Source: Paenibacillus sp. YN15 (GTDB taxonomy: Bacteria; Bacillota; Bacilli; Paenibacillales; NBRC-103111). From it: DNA of 64,000 nt. Location of the stretch: NCBI RefSeq assembly GCF_003285005.1, contig NZ_QMFA01000023.1, positions 1 through 64,000 on the forward strand. Reading direction: 5' to 3'. Both the position numbers and the translations under genes were made by a program. Positions 1 through 8,077 of this stretch are shown piece after piece. Every line of letters begins with the position of its first letter. Positions within the stretch are counted from its first letter, which is position 1. A model generated the notes under the pieces. That model made no database searches. It was not told the DNA's origin and saw only the letters and a program-made list of their open reading frames with translations.

Positions 1-172
1 GAGGCGACTTTTTTAATATACCACATCGCCTTACATCTTTGCAAGCATTATTTTTCAAAGCTCATGCTCGCCTTGCTTTCTTGCCCCTCCGCTGTATAGC
101 TTGTCCCAGCGGCAGGAATTTGATGATACCATAGCGCGTATGAAGAATGCAACTCTTTTTTTCGGAAAACCA

Positions 173-439
173 CTAACGAACAATTGTCAGCTTCAGCGCT
201 ACCAGCAAAGCCAAGCCCGGGATGCCGAGAACGCCTATGGTAGACAGCGTATAAGCATTGATCGGCACCTGAAACATATACCTTCCCCCCACCCAGTTTA
301 CGGCATAAAGCAGAATCGCCGCAGCGATTACATGAAGCCCCAAGGTTTTCAACCAGGCAGCCGCGCCATGGTTGCGGAGCACGAGCAGCACCAGCGAAGA
401 AAGGGACAGAAGAAATACCGCCCACCACAAATATTCCAT
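173..439 (-). CDS. bofA: Pro-sigma-K processing inhibitor BofA
   Basis: An 88-residue, almost entirely hydrophobic protein. Three hydrophobic stretches (about residues 4-22, 30-48 and 65-85) indicate a small integral membrane protein. In Bacillus, BofA sits in the outer forespore membrane with SpoIVFA and holds the SpoIVFB protease inactive until the forespore signals, which times sigma-K activation. Identity rests on length, hydropathy and, above all, on position: it is the last gene of dnaX-ybaB-recR-yaaL-bofA, the same order as in B. subtilis. It begins 15 bp after the yaaL stop, so the two are probably cotranscribed. The 172 bp between its stop and the window edge hold only antisense shadow frames. 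Confidence 0.88.
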   Translation of the reverse strand: MEYLWWAVFLLSLSSLVLLVLRNHGAAAWLKTLGLHVIAAAILLYAVNWVGGRYMFQVPINAYTLSTIGVLGIPGLALLVALKLTIVR

Positions 440-454
440 GTAGAACCCCTCCCG

Positions 455-796
455 TCAGGAACTGGCCGCTTGGCCTCCGTTTCTTTTGGATGTCCCACTC
501 CCTTTGCCTTCAGGCGAATGCAGCCTCTGGGCTTGCGTCGCCACCAGAAGCCCGTCCTCCCATTGCATCAGCTTGGCCTGCCGCAAAAGCATAATGTAGC
601 GCTTTTCCGCCGCTTCCAGAGCGTAAATGGCATAATCAATCTGATCCTTTTCCACCACCCACTCCAAACGCTGATGCGCAGTCGTCCATTCCAAGTGGGC
701 TTTGCGGATTTCCCGATGCATCCCCACCTTATCCAGAAATGCAGGCTCCTCCATCCGCATTTGCACATTGACCTTCCACTTTGGCAGCCACCTCAT
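455..796 (-). CDS. yaaL: YaaL-family protein (DUF2508)
   Basis: A 113-residue charged, mostly helical protein matching the small YaaL/DUF2508 family that lies between recR and bofA in Bacillales. The middle (about residues 30-80) is rich in Glu, Arg and Ala with a heptad-like pattern; the C-terminus is low complexity. No biochemical role is established for the family. The frame is open to an ATG at 805, but the strong GGAAAGGAG (806-814) would touch that codon. The ATG at 796 lies 9 nt from it and is the better start. A terminator after recR (923-949) suggests that yaaL-bofA has its own promoter between 810 and 920, though I could not identify one convincingly. Confidence 0.82.
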   Translation of the reverse strand: MRWLPKWKVNVQMRMEEPAFLDKVGMHREIRKAHLEWTTAHQRLEWVVEKDQIDYAIYALEAAEKRYIMLLRQAKLMQWEDGLLVATQAQRLHSPEGKGSGTSKRNGGQAASS

Positions 797-922
797 GCTC
801 AACATCTCCTTTCCGGCAAACCGGCATGTCCTTCTTTCTAGATATATGGCAATCTCAAGAAGGTTTAGAACACAAACTCGACCGGAAAGGTTTCTGACGC
901 CCCCTCATACCTGAATTTGCAC

Positions 923-949
923 AAAAAAAGAAGACCTCCCGGTCTTCTT
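923..949 (-). terminator. Intrinsic terminator after recR
   Basis: Perfect 9-bp stem AAGAAGACC/GGTCTTCTT with a 4-nt loop, followed on the minus strand by seven T residues. It lies 29 bp past the recR stop and separates dnaX-ybaB-recR from yaaL-bofA. Confidence 0.9.
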
Positions 950-977
950 GCTGAGATGAAAATGATGAAAATCCGAA

Positions 978-1574
978 CTAGAGCTCCCGGCGCCCTTCCA
1001 GCGCCTTGGTGAGCGTCACCTCGTCTGCATATTCCAAATCTCCGCCTACCGGCAGCCCGTGGGCAATCCGCGTCACCTTGATGCCGAAGGGACGGACCAG
1101 CCGCGAGAGATACATGGCGGTTGCCTCTCCCTCAATATTGGGGTTGGTGGCCAGAATCAGCTCCTGCACCTTATCGTCGCCTAGACGTTTGAGCAGCTCG
1201 GCAATATAAATATCATCGGGCCCGATCCCCTCCATAGGAGAAATCGCCCCGTGAAGCACATGGTAGTAGCCGCGAAATTCCTTGGTGCGTTCCATGGCCA
1301 CCAGATCCTTGGATTCCTGGACAACGCAAATCACAGAGCTGTCCCGGGTTTTGTCCTGACAGATCCGGCACGGGTCCACATCCGTAATGTTGCAGCAGGA
1401 GGAGCAATAATGGAGATTGCGCTTCACATTCACCAGCGCCTTGGCAAATTCCAGGACCTCCTCCTCCTTCATATTCAATACAAAGAAGGCCAGGCGTCCG
1501 GCCGTTTTGGGGCCGATACCCGGAAGGCGGGTAAAGGAGTCAATCAGTTTCGCTAAAGGTTCCGGGTAAAACAA
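978..1574 (-). CDS. recR: Recombination mediator RecR
   Basis: 198 residues, the normal RecR length. RecR forms a ring-shaped clamp on DNA and, with RecO, loads RecA at single-strand gaps. Visible features in order: a helix-hairpin-helix at about 12-28 (LPGIGPKTA), a four-cysteine zinc site at C57, C60, C69 and C72, and a Toprim domain from about 80 to 175. The frame starts with TTG at 1574, preceded by AGAAGGGG at suitable spacing. No ATG gives the conserved N-terminal [12 protein letters not shown], so TTG is the start. It lies 62 bp after ybaB in an apparent dnaX-ybaB-recR operon and ends at a strong terminator. Confidence 0.96.
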   Translation of the reverse strand: MFYPEPLAKLIDSFTRLPGIGPKTAGRLAFFVLNMKEEEVLEFAKALVNVKRNLHYCSSCCNITDVDPCRICQDKTRDSSVICVVQESKDLVAMERTKEFRGYYHVLHGAISPMEGIGPDDIYIAELLKRLGDDKVQELILATNPNIEGEATAMYLSRLVRPFGIKVTRIAHGLPVGGDLEYADEVTLTKALEGRREL

Positions 1575-1636
1575 GCCAGCAGCCCCTTCTTTTGTTAAAA
1601 TGGTCCCGCGCCATCACATCTGCGACGGAAAAAACG

Positions 1637-1948
1637 TTAGAACAGCCCGGGGATTTTCATGCCGCCGGTGAACTTGCCCATATCCTTGTTGGCCAGCTCG
1701 TCGACTTGATTCAAGGCGTCATTCACAGCAGTAAGCACCAAGTCCTGGAGCATCTCCACATCCTCCGGATCAACAGCCTCCGGCTTGATGGCGATGGACA
1801 TCACTTTCTTATGCCCGTTTACTACAGCGGTAACCACTCCGCCGCCGGCGGTGCCTTCAACCGTTTTGGTGCCCAGCTCCTCCTGGGCCTTCATCATTTG
1901 CTCCTGCATCTTTTTCACTTGCTTCATCATCTGGTTCATGTTATTCAT
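1637..1948 (-). CDS. ybaB: YbaB/EbfC family nucleoid-associated protein
   Basis: 103 residues with the typical Met- and Gln-rich N-terminal helix ([18 protein letters not shown]) and the AGGGVV and [13 protein letters not shown] motifs of the YbaB/EbfC family. Members form tweezer-shaped dimers that bind DNA and are almost always encoded between dnaX and recR, as here (B. subtilis yaaK). AAAGGAG lies 8-9 nt before the ATG. No odd features. Confidence 0.95.
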   Translation of the reverse strand: MNNMNQMMKQVKKMQEQMMKAQEELGTKTVEGTAGGGVVTAVVNGHKKVMSIAIKPEAVDPEDVEMLQDLVLTAVNDALNQVDELANKDMGKFTGGMKIPGLF

Positions 1949-2012
1949 ATTGATTCGCTCCTTTGCCTTAGTGGATTCTCAACGCTTGCCTTCATTTTTG
2001 GGAGTTATAAGA

Positions 2013-3773
2013 TCAGTCTTCCCTGATGCGGACAAGATCCTCCCCGAACAGCTTCACCGCTTCCTGCACCCATTCGCCTTCTGCCGGTTGGGAGACTTCC
2101 TGCTCCAGCTTCAGCTCCTCCGGCTGCGCCTGTCCGGCGCCCGAGGATTGGGCTTCCTTCCACTCGTTCATCATCACCGTAGCCAATCGTACCGGCTGCC
2201 CAAGAACCTGGTCCAGCACCTGTTCAATCACCTGCTTGTTGGCAGGCTTTTCGGTGGTTTCCCGGTGCATGGGGCTTTTGAAGGCAACCAGCACCTGGTC
2301 CTCCTGGCTAGCCACAGGCTCGCCATCCACCAGCCAGGCATGGACCGTAATCCGGGCTTCCTTGACGCCTGCCAGGACTTGGCTCCATTTGGCCATCACC
2401 TGCTTGAAGAAAGATGACTGGCCTTCCTTCACAAAACCGTCCAGCTTGATGGTTGATCTGCGGACGGCAGGCGCGGAAGCGCGTCCACCGGGCGACTGGC
2501 CCGCGGAACGGCTGGCCGCAGGCTGCGGGCTTCCTGCCGCAGGCGGATTCCGCAGCAGCCCGGCCAGCTGCTCCTCCAGTTGGCCGATCCGCCGCTTCAG
2601 CAGCTGGAGCTCCTCATTGCCGGCCGGTCCGGCTGCAGGAGCCGCCGCTGAAGGCGACTCGGCCTTAGGGACAACGGTTTCACCCGGCGAAGCCAGGGTA
2701 CACAGCTTCAATACCGCCACCTCGAACAAGGTTTGCGGCTGGGTGGAATATTTCATTTCATTCTGAAAATGGTTCAGCACTTCCATAATGGAAAAAAGGC
2801 GGTCTGCGGAAAAGGTCTCCGCCATGGCCTTAAACCGGGCAATATCCAAGACCCGTTCCGTAACGGTCTGGGAGCCGGGAACCATTTTAATCATCAGAAT
2901 ATCGCGGAAATAAAGCAGCAGATTCTCCATGCAGCGGTCCGCGCTTTTGCCTTCCTGCATCAGTTGGCTGATCCAGCTGAGCGCCTGGCCGCTGTCGCCT
3001 TCGCGGATATAGGCAGCCAGCTCGGCGAACCGCTCGCCGGCAATGCCCCCCGTCATGGCAACCGCATCCTCATAGCTGATGGTGTTGCCCGTAAAGGAGA
3101 TAATTTGGTCCAGCAGGCTCAGCGCATCCCGCATGCCGCCCTCGGACAGGCGGGCAATGTATTGGGCCGCTTCCGTTTGGAGATTCACACCCTCCTCGCG
3201 GCATACCTCAAGCAGCCGGCCAACCTCCTCCTCCAACGGAATTCTCCGGAAATCAAAGCGCTGGCACCGGGAAATAATCGTCGCCGGAATGCGGTGCGGC
3301 TCCGTAGTCGCCAGAATGAACATCACATTGGGAGGCGGCTCCTCCAATGTCTTCAGAAGGGCATTGAAGGCCTCGGTGGTGAGCATATGAACCTCGTCAA
3401 TGATATATACCTTATGCCGGACCTCGGTATAGGCAAAAATCATCTTGTCCCGGAGATTGCGGATCTCATCGATCCCCCGGTTGGAGGCGGCGTCGATTTC
3501 CAGCACCCCGATCTCCGAGCCTTCCGTGATGGCCAGGCAGGAAGGACAGGCGTTGCACGGCTCTGCGCCGGGACCCTGGCGGCAGTTGACGGCTTTGGCC
3601 AGCAGCTTGGCAATGGTTGTTTTGCCGGTGCCGCGGGGGCCGTTAAACAAATAGGCGTGGGAGAGTCTGCCCTCTTTCAGCGAGTTCTGCAGAGTACGGA
3701 TAATATGCTGCTGTCCCACCACATCCCCGAAAAGCTGGGGTCTCCACGTGCGGTACAACGCTTTATGAGCCAT
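2013..3773 (-). CDS. dnaX: DNA polymerase III subunits gamma/tau (clamp loader)
   Basis: 586 residues. The ATPase of the clamp loader that places the beta clamp on primed DNA and couples polymerase cores at the fork. Visible features: Walker A GPRGTGKT at 45-52, zinc cysteines at 64, 73, 76 and 79, Walker B/DEVH at 126-129, and sensor SRC at 168-170. A Pro/Ala-rich linker lies at roughly 370-470, followed by a tau-like C-terminal domain. The frame stays open 36 codons further upstream, but the conserved MAHKALYRTWRP start has a GGAGAGG ribosome site just ahead, so the ATG at 3773 is chosen. I saw no obvious slippery heptamer for programmed frameshifting. Confidence 0.96.
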   Translation of the reverse strand: MAHKALYRTWRPQLFGDVVGQQHIIRTLQNSLKEGRLSHAYLFNGPRGTGKTTIAKLLAKAVNCRQGPGAEPCNACPSCLAITEGSEIGVLEIDAASNRGIDEIRNLRDKMIFAYTEVRHKVYIIDEVHMLTTEAFNALLKTLEEPPPNVMFILATTEPHRIPATIISRCQRFDFRRIPLEEEVGRLLEVCREEGVNLQTEAAQYIARLSEGGMRDALSLLDQIISFTGNTISYEDAVAMTGGIAGERFAELAAYIREGDSGQALSWISQLMQEGKSADRCMENLLLYFRDILMIKMVPGSQTVTERVLDIARFKAMAETFSADRLFSIMEVLNHFQNEMKYSTQPQTLFEVAVLKLCTLASPGETVVPKAESPSAAAPAAGPAGNEELQLLKRRIGQLEEQLAGLLRNPPAAGSPQPAASRSAGQSPGGRASAPAVRRSTIKLDGFVKEGQSSFFKQVMAKWSQVLAGVKEARITVHAWLVDGEPVASQEDQVLVAFKSPMHRETTEKPANKQVIEQVLDQVLGQPVRLATVMMNEWKEAQSSGAGQAQPEELKLEQEVSQPAEGEWVQEAVKLFGEDLVRIRED

Positions 3774-3843
3774 GATTTCCTCTCCGTTTCCGTAGGCGGC
3801 TCCGGCTTTAAGACAACCGGGCCCTGCAGTCATTCGTTTCAAC

Positions 3844-3852
3844 ATTATACCA
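3844..3852 (-). promoter_or_regulatory. Probable dnaX promoter (extended -10)
   Basis: The minus strand reads TGGTATAAT, an extended -10 (TGn plus TATAAT), about 70 bp upstream of the dnaX ATG. No good -35 is visible at 17 bp, which is tolerated by extended -10 promoters. Confidence 0.6.
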
Positions 3853-3937
3853 CAGGAGGCGACCTTTCTTCCAGAAAGCATCCGCCAATCGCCCGCTTCC
3901 GGCCATGCGGCAATAAACGCCTGCCGGCGTTCTTCGG

Positions 3938-3975
3938 CAAAAAAAGACCGGCGCCCCCCTGCGGCTGCCAGTCTT
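3938..3975 (-). terminator. Intrinsic terminator of the sensor kinase gene
   Basis: Stem AAGACTGGC/GCCGGTCTT (9 bp with one G-T pair) followed on the minus strand by a run of T. It lies about 55 bp past the kinase stop and just upstream of the dnaX promoter. Confidence 0.85.
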
Positions 3976-4031
3976 CCTTTTTAGATACAAATAATGCTTA
4001 TAATTATGTATTAATCTAAATAATTACAGGA

Positions 4032-5441
4032 TTAGGGTATAGGGATACTTACTGTAAAGGTCGTGCCAAAGCCTTTGGAGGAAACGCGGATAATGCCGCC
4101 GATATCATGGATAATCCGCTGGCACACGGATAAGCCCAGTCCCGTTCCGTTGGGTTTGGTGGTAAAGAACGGATCGAAGATTTTGTCCACGACAAAATGG
4201 GGAATACCCGGCCCTGTATCATGGATATCGATAAGGAGCCTGTTCTCAACCACATCCCGCTTGACCTGCACCGTCAGAACCCCTTCGCCGGACATGGCTT
4301 CAATCCCGTTTTTGCTGATATTCAGAAAGACCTGCTTCAGCATCTCCCGGTCCGCGATCACCCGGGGAAGCCCCTCTGCCACAAACTGCTGGACGGTAAT
4401 GTCGTGCAAGGTAGCCTCACTGTGAATGATCGGCATAATCTCCTTCAGTACCAAGGGAATATCCACCAGCTCATAGTTGACATTTTTGTGCTTGCTCAGA
4501 AGCAAAAATTCGTTCACAAGCTCATTGATCCGGTCGATCTCCATAAGCATAATGTCGGCGTAGCTCTTCTCCTTGTCCATCTCCTTCTCGATGAAAGTAT
4601 TGCGGAACATCTGCAGGAACCCCTTAATGGATGTCAACGGATTGCGGATTTCATGGGCCGTACCCGCCGCAATCTGGCCGATCATGGAAAGCCGGTCGTT
4701 GCGCTGCACCTGCTCCTCCAGCGAGCGCAGATTGGTCACATCCTTAAAGGTTACATACCCGCCCTGAATCCGCCCGGCGTGGTCCCGCAAAATATTGGAG
4801 TCCACCAAAAGCTCGTAGCGCTCGCCGTTATTGGTCCAGGACAAAGCATGATTGCGGTAAAGAATCCCCTCGAAGATGCCCTTCGGCATAGGCTGATGCT
4901 CCTCGGGAAGCTCGTGAAAAACCTCCGACAGCAGTTTGTTGATTACCTTGCCGCGCTCAATTCCGAAAATCCGGCATGCCATATCGCTAATGTCGATGAG
5001 CTTGTAGTCCGTATCGAACAAAAGCACACCCAAATTGATATCCTGCAGGAGTGTCCCTGCAAACTGCTGCAGCAGATTCAAGTCATCGCCCGGCTTTAAA
5101 TCTTGCAAATGCAGCATGGTGAATTCCTCTCCGTTCGGTCCCGTAAATCTTCCCTGAAAATACCGGCTGGTTATCCCCCTTCCTGCGTAATCCCGCAGCA
5201 GCAGCGAATGGCCCTGCTCCAATTCACGGCCATTGGACATGGACGGTATTTCCAAAAATCTGCCGACATTTTCCCCGAGCAACTGGTTTTGCGTATAGCC
5301 TGTCATCTCTAGGAATACCCGGTTGCAGCAGTACAGGCAATCGTTCCCGTCAATTACGGCCACAGCATGCTTATACAATTGATCAAGGTAATACTGGAGC
5401 TTCTCCTCTGATATGGCGTAGTAAATCAAGGCCTCTTGCAT
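4032..5441 (-). CDS. PAS-PAS sensor histidine kinase, possible sporulation kinase
   Basis: 469 residues, no membrane segment, so a soluble kinase. Two PAS domains (about 22-75 and 135-235) are followed by a HisKA dimerisation domain with phospho-acceptor His near 263 (GTAHEIRNPL). A complete HATPase domain follows, with N, G1 (DTGPGIP), F (FDPFFTTK) and G2 (GTGLGLS) boxes. This PAS/HisKA/HATPase layout resembles the KinA/KinE kinases that feed the Spo0F phosphorelay. An orphan spo0F lies 7 kb away, and no response regulator is adjacent. GTG at 5453 abuts the G-rich ribosome site; the ATG at 5441 has 11-nt spacing and is preferred. The family call is firm; the sporulation role is inferred. Confidence 0.87.
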   Translation of the reverse strand: MQEALIYYAISEEKLQYYLDQLYKHAVAVIDGNDCLYCCNRVFLEMTGYTQNQLLGENVGRFLEIPSMSNGRELEQGHSLLLRDYAGRGITSRYFQGRFTGPNGEEFTMLHLQDLKPGDDLNLLQQFAGTLLQDINLGVLLFDTDYKLIDISDMACRIFGIERGKVINKLLSEVFHELPEEHQPMPKGIFEGILYRNHALSWTNNGERYELLVDSNILRDHAGRIQGGYVTFKDVTNLRSLEEQVQRNDRLSMIGQIAAGTAHEIRNPLTSIKGFLQMFRNTFIEKEMDKEKSYADIMLMEIDRINELVNEFLLLSKHKNVNYELVDIPLVLKEIMPIIHSEATLHDITVQQFVAEGLPRVIADREMLKQVFLNISKNGIEAMSGEGVLTVQVKRDVVENRLLIDIHDTGPGIPHFVVDKIFDPFFTTKPNGTGLGLSVCQRIIHDIGGIIRVSSKGFGTTFTVSIPIP

Positions 5442-5582
5442 AAGATTGTACACCCCCCTGCTATATGGACAGCAGCTAAGCCAGATTCATCACGTTCGGA
5501 GATTAACAATTTATAGAGTTCTCTTCATAATTACAATTTCCTTCTATTGGCAAATCAATTTTTTAAAAAGCATGTCAAAATT

Positions 5583-5608
5583 AATAAAAGCACCCCGCAA
5601 TGGAGTGC
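5583..5608 (-). terminator. Terminator of the SRP RNA
   Basis: Stem GCACTCC/GGGGTGC (7 bp, one G-T pair, loop ATTGC) followed on the minus strand by TTTTATT, directly after the SRP RNA 3' end. Confidence 0.8.
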
Positions 5609-5628
5609 CTCCAATATGCAATATAGGA

Positions 5629-5895
5629 ACCGTGCACCTGTTCTCGGGCAGGCAATCCGGGCGGAACATCTGTCGTTGGCTCAGGCTAGGCTGCCCTCCG
5701 GCACATGGAAAATCTTGCTTACGGCTGCTTCCTTCCGGACCTGACCGGGTTCACAAGTATCCATTGCGGAGGACCCGGCCGTCAACACTACGTGCAGACG
5801 TCAGACCCCACATTACAAGACCTCAAACCAGGAATTCAACCCCGCTATAGCGGATTGCGGGTTACAGGGCACCGCTACCTCCCCGTCTAGCACGG
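5629..5895 (-). ncRNA. scr: Signal recognition particle RNA (scRNA, large Bacillus type)
   Basis: About 267 nt. The RNA of the signal recognition particle, which binds Ffh and targets nascent membrane and secreted proteins to SecYEG. Domain IV is unmistakable: CAGGTCCGGAAGGAAGCAGCC on the minus strand around 5723-5745. The 5' segment (GGGGAGGTAGCGGTGCCCTGTAACC) carries the Alu-domain features of the long Bacillus scRNA, unlike the 114-nt E. coli 4.5S RNA. The two ends, CCGTGC and GCACGG, pair to close the molecule and set the boundaries at 5895 and 5629. A promoter lies directly upstream and a terminator directly downstream. In B. subtilis scr also lies near dnaX. Confidence 0.96.
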
Positions 5896-5903
5896 TATTG
5901 ATA

Positions 5904-5932
5904 AGTATAGCGGATTCCCGGGATGAACGCAA
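5904..5932 (-). promoter_or_regulatory. Promoter of the SRP RNA gene
   Basis: Minus strand TTGCGT, 17-bp spacer, TATACT, ending 8 bp before the RNA 5' end. Position matches the expected transcription start. Confidence 0.75.
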
Positions 5933-5957
5933 CTGTCCGCAGAAATTGGCATCCTCT

Positions 5958-6356
5958 CTAAAAAATATGGTTTTTTTCCACCGATACCCTGACCTCATAT
6001 TGAGGGAGCAGCTGCTCCAGTGTCTCCTGGGCATGTTTGCGGATGTTCATGGACTCCTCTATATCAATAGTCTTGTCCAGATGAAGCGTAATAAAAGCGG
6101 TGAGCCCGTTGAACAGCACCGAGGAGCCGGTTACTCCGGGGATGCGGGCAATGGATTCCTTCAATGTTTTCGCATCCGCCGCATAGGAGCGGGCTCCGGA
6201 ATGGATGGAAGCCGCGGAGCCGGCAGCCGCTTCAACGGGAGCAGCGCCGCCGCTGTAGCTTCGAATCCTGCTTTCTCCGGAACCGGCGCCGCAAGCGGTT
6301 ACCATTGCCGCAGCCAGAAGAACGCAGCAGAAGGCGGGCAAGGGTTTAATAAACAT
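5958..6356 (-). CDS. YhcN/YlaJ-family sporulation lipoprotein
   Basis: 132 residues. A lipoprotein signal peptide (residues 1-22) ends in VTAC, with Cys22 as the lipidation site. The mature part contains the YhcN/YlaJ pattern of two short alternating segments (SIARIPGVTGSSVLFNG and ITLHLD...IRKHAQETLEQ) shared with BON-like folds. Family members are spore lipoproteins of unknown mechanism, found in the spore inner membrane region. The ATG at 6356 is preceded by GGAGG, 8 nt away; upstream codons in the frame lack a ribosome site. Unusually, that ribosome site is the 3' arm of the terminator behind rpmE and the start codon follows its T-run directly. Confidence 0.85.
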   Translation of the reverse strand: MFIKPLPAFCCVLLAAAMVTACGAGSGESRIRSYSGGAAPVEAAAGSAASIHSGARSYAADAKTLKESIARIPGVTGSSVLFNGLTAFITLHLDKTIDIEESMNIRKHAQETLEQLLPQYEVRVSVEKNHIF

Positions 6357-6397
6357 AAAAAACACCTCCTCAGGGCTTAGGTTAGCCCCGGGAGGTG
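6357..6397 (-). terminator. Terminator after rpmE that carries the lipoprotein ribosome site
   Basis: Minus-strand hairpin CACCTCC...GGAGGTG (7 bp) with an inner GGGCT/AGCCC stem, followed by exactly six T and then the lipoprotein ATG. It serves as an intrinsic terminator for rpmE. Its 3' arm GGAGGTG is also the only ribosome site of the next gene. Confidence 0.88.
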
Positions 6398-6435
6398 CGC
6401 TTATTCGTTCCAGCCACAGGTAAATAGTGGAAGGC

Positions 6436-6633
6436 TTAGATGCCGTATTTCTTTTTGAATTTATCCACGCGTCCGCCAACATCCACGAACTTCTGCTTGC
6501 CGGTGTAGAAAGGATGGCAGTTGGAGCAGATTTCGACGCGAAGATTTTGCTTCACGGAGCCGGATTCGAAGGTGTTGCCGCATGCGCAGGTCACCGTGGC
6601 TGCATAATACTTCGGATGAATCGCTTCTTTCAT
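6436..6633 (-). CDS. rpmE: 50S ribosomal protein L31 (zinc-binding type)
   Basis: 65 residues. Protein of the large ribosomal subunit at the inter-subunit bridge. The zinc-site cysteines are present ([11 protein letters not shown] and [14 protein letters not shown]), so this is the C+ zinc-containing form, not the zinc-free L31 (YtiA) made under zinc starvation. The usual ending FKKKYGI is intact. ATG at 6639 and at 6633 are both in frame. The second, giving MKEAIHP, matches the family N-terminus and lies at better distance from AGAGGTGA. A clear promoter and a hairpin leader precede it, and a terminator follows. Confidence 0.96.
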   Translation of the reverse strand: MKEAIHPKYYAATVTCACGNTFESGSVKQNLRVEICSNCHPFYTGKQKFVDVGGRVDKFKKKYGI

Positions 6634-6654
6634 GTTCATTCACCTCTTTCTGCC

Positions 6655-6688
6655 CTGGTTCCTCGTAAGGGGAGTGTCCACGAACCAG
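6655..6688 (-). promoter_or_regulatory. Candidate L31 leader hairpin (autoregulation)
   Basis: Inverted repeat CTGGTTC/GAACCAG enclosing about 20 nt, inside the short rpmE leader just before the ribosome site. Leader RNA motifs that bind L31 are known upstream of rpmE in several bacterial groups. This one is assigned by position only. Confidence 0.45.
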
Positions 6689-6710
6689 AGTTAAATTGAC
6701 ACATAGCGGT

Positions 6711-6740
6711 ATTGTAGCATAGACCCTTTTGGGAAAGCAA
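6711..6740 (-). promoter_or_regulatory. Promoter of rpmE
   Basis: Minus strand TTGCTT, 18-bp spacer, TACAAT. Transcription would start near 6704, giving a leader of about 70 nt that contains the hairpin. Confidence 0.68.
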
Positions 6741-6764
6741 TACTTTTCGAGGGCGAGTCCGCGG

Positions 6765-8036
6765 CTATTTCGACAAAAAGATATCCTTCTGCGCCAGGCT
6801 CTCCGGCGTGTGGGTGTACGAGCCGATCTTCGTGCCGGGCAATTCCGCGCGGAAAATCTCCAACATCTGCTTCATGCCCAGAATCTCTCCCCGGGGTTTG
6901 GGAATAAGCCCCAGGTAGCTCTCCGGGTCAATATTGAGATTGCGCAGCTGGATCAGCTTCAGGTCTGTCCGCTGGGCCAATCCCACCATCGCCTCAATTT
7001 CCTCTTCCCTGTCGCTGACTCCGGGGAACACCAGGTAGTTGATGGAGGTAACCACCCCTTTGTCCGCGGCATAACGCAGGGATTTTTCTACGTTGGCCAG
7101 GCTGTAGCCCCTGGGCCGGTAGTAAGCATTATAGTGATCATCCAATGCGCTGATGGTGCTTACCCGGATCAAATCCAGCCCCGCATCCACGATGCCGCGG
7201 ATATGATCCGTGAGCCCGGCGTTGGTATTCATATTGATATAGCCGACAGAGGTAATCTCTCTGACCCGCTTGATGGCCTGGATGATCAGAGGGGCCTGGG
7301 TGGAGGGTTCCCCCTCGCAGCCTTGCCCGAAGCTGATGATGGATTCCGGCGTTTTCAAATGCTGCAGCATCAGCTCCACCAGCTCGTCCACAGTGGGCTT
7401 GAAGTTCATCCGCGTCTGCGGCGCCACAAAAGCGCTGTCCTCATCCTGCTCGGAGATGCAGCCGAAGCAGCCTGCGTTGCAGGAATACGATACCGGCACT
7501 CCGCCCTCCCAACGGCCCAGGAAGGTATTGGAGGCGGTCAGGCACTGGTATTCCAGCGCGCAGTGGGACAGGTGGGTGTAGAGCCGATTCTCTGGATATT
7601 GCTCCGTCAGCTGACGGACTTTCCGCTTCAGCTCCCAGGGATCGCAGGTATTGGGATTCCATTTATAGGGATCGTCGCATTGTTCGGCGGCAACATAGAA
7701 GCCGTCATCCTTCCAGACTACGGCAGTATAGCCGAACAGCGGGAGCACTGCGGTTTTGTCCGATTTGATGTAGGCGGGGATCAGAAGCCGGGTATAGCCC
7801 TGGGGCAAAAGCGCTCCAACAGCGTTATACTCGCCCTGCATCACCTTCATGTCTCCGGTTGCCGGATCGGCATACACGGGACGGGTGCAGGGCAGGCTGA
7901 CTAGCGTCGCTCCTTCAGGCAGAGGAATCAGCTCATCCTCCAACAGATCGACAATCATATCGCCGCTGCGCCCCAACGCCTCGCAGTCGGGATGGTCATA
8001 GACCTTGCCGTCCCGGTCGGCGTATACCAGTCGCAT
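6765..8036 (-). CDS. Radical SAM protein of unknown function
   Basis: 423 residues. The cluster-binding motif CNAGCFGC (Cx3Cx2C, near residue 200) identifies a radical SAM enzyme. Downstream of it are ISFGQGCEGEPS and INMNTNAGLT, consistent with the SAM-binding strands of the half-barrel. The N-terminal 170 residues are a separate domain that I do not recognise. It ends in KWNPNTCDPWEL, with further Cys and His (HLSHCALEYQC) before the cluster motif. No C-terminal extra cluster (SPASM) is evident. It sits between rho and rpmE in the same direction. The ATG at 8036 follows AAGGAGG at 11 nt; a TTG at 8039 is the alternative. Substrate unknown. Confidence 0.88.
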   Translation of the reverse strand: MRLVYADRDGKVYDHPDCEALGRSGDMIVDLLEDELIPLPEGATLVSLPCTRPVYADPATGDMKVMQGEYNAVGALLPQGYTRLLIPAYIKSDKTAVLPLFGYTAVVWKDDGFYVAAEQCDDPYKWNPNTCDPWELKRKVRQLTEQYPENRLYTHLSHCALEYQCLTASNTFLGRWEGGVPVSYSCNAGCFGCISEQDEDSAFVAPQTRMNFKPTVDELVELMLQHLKTPESIISFGQGCEGEPSTQAPLIIQAIKRVREITSVGYINMNTNAGLTDHIRGIVDAGLDLIRVSTISALDDHYNAYYRPRGYSLANVEKSLRYAADKGVVTSINYLVFPGVSDREEEIEAMVGLAQRTDLKLIQLRNLNIDPESYLGLIPKPRGEILGMKQMLEIFRAELPGTKIGSYTHTPESLAQKDIFLSK

Positions 8037-8077
8037 CAATGCTGCTGCCTCCTTTTTCATTCTGCAAGAACAAGGTT

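Noticed and set aside
5442-5582. TTGACA-like words as promoter of the sensor kinase, and a TTTGACA word as a Spo0A box
   Set aside because: No -10 at correct spacing, and one base off the box in AT-rich DNA is not convincing.
5696-5890. Short plus-strand frames over the SRP RNA
   Set aside because: The conserved SRP domain IV sequence on the minus strand explains this stretch.
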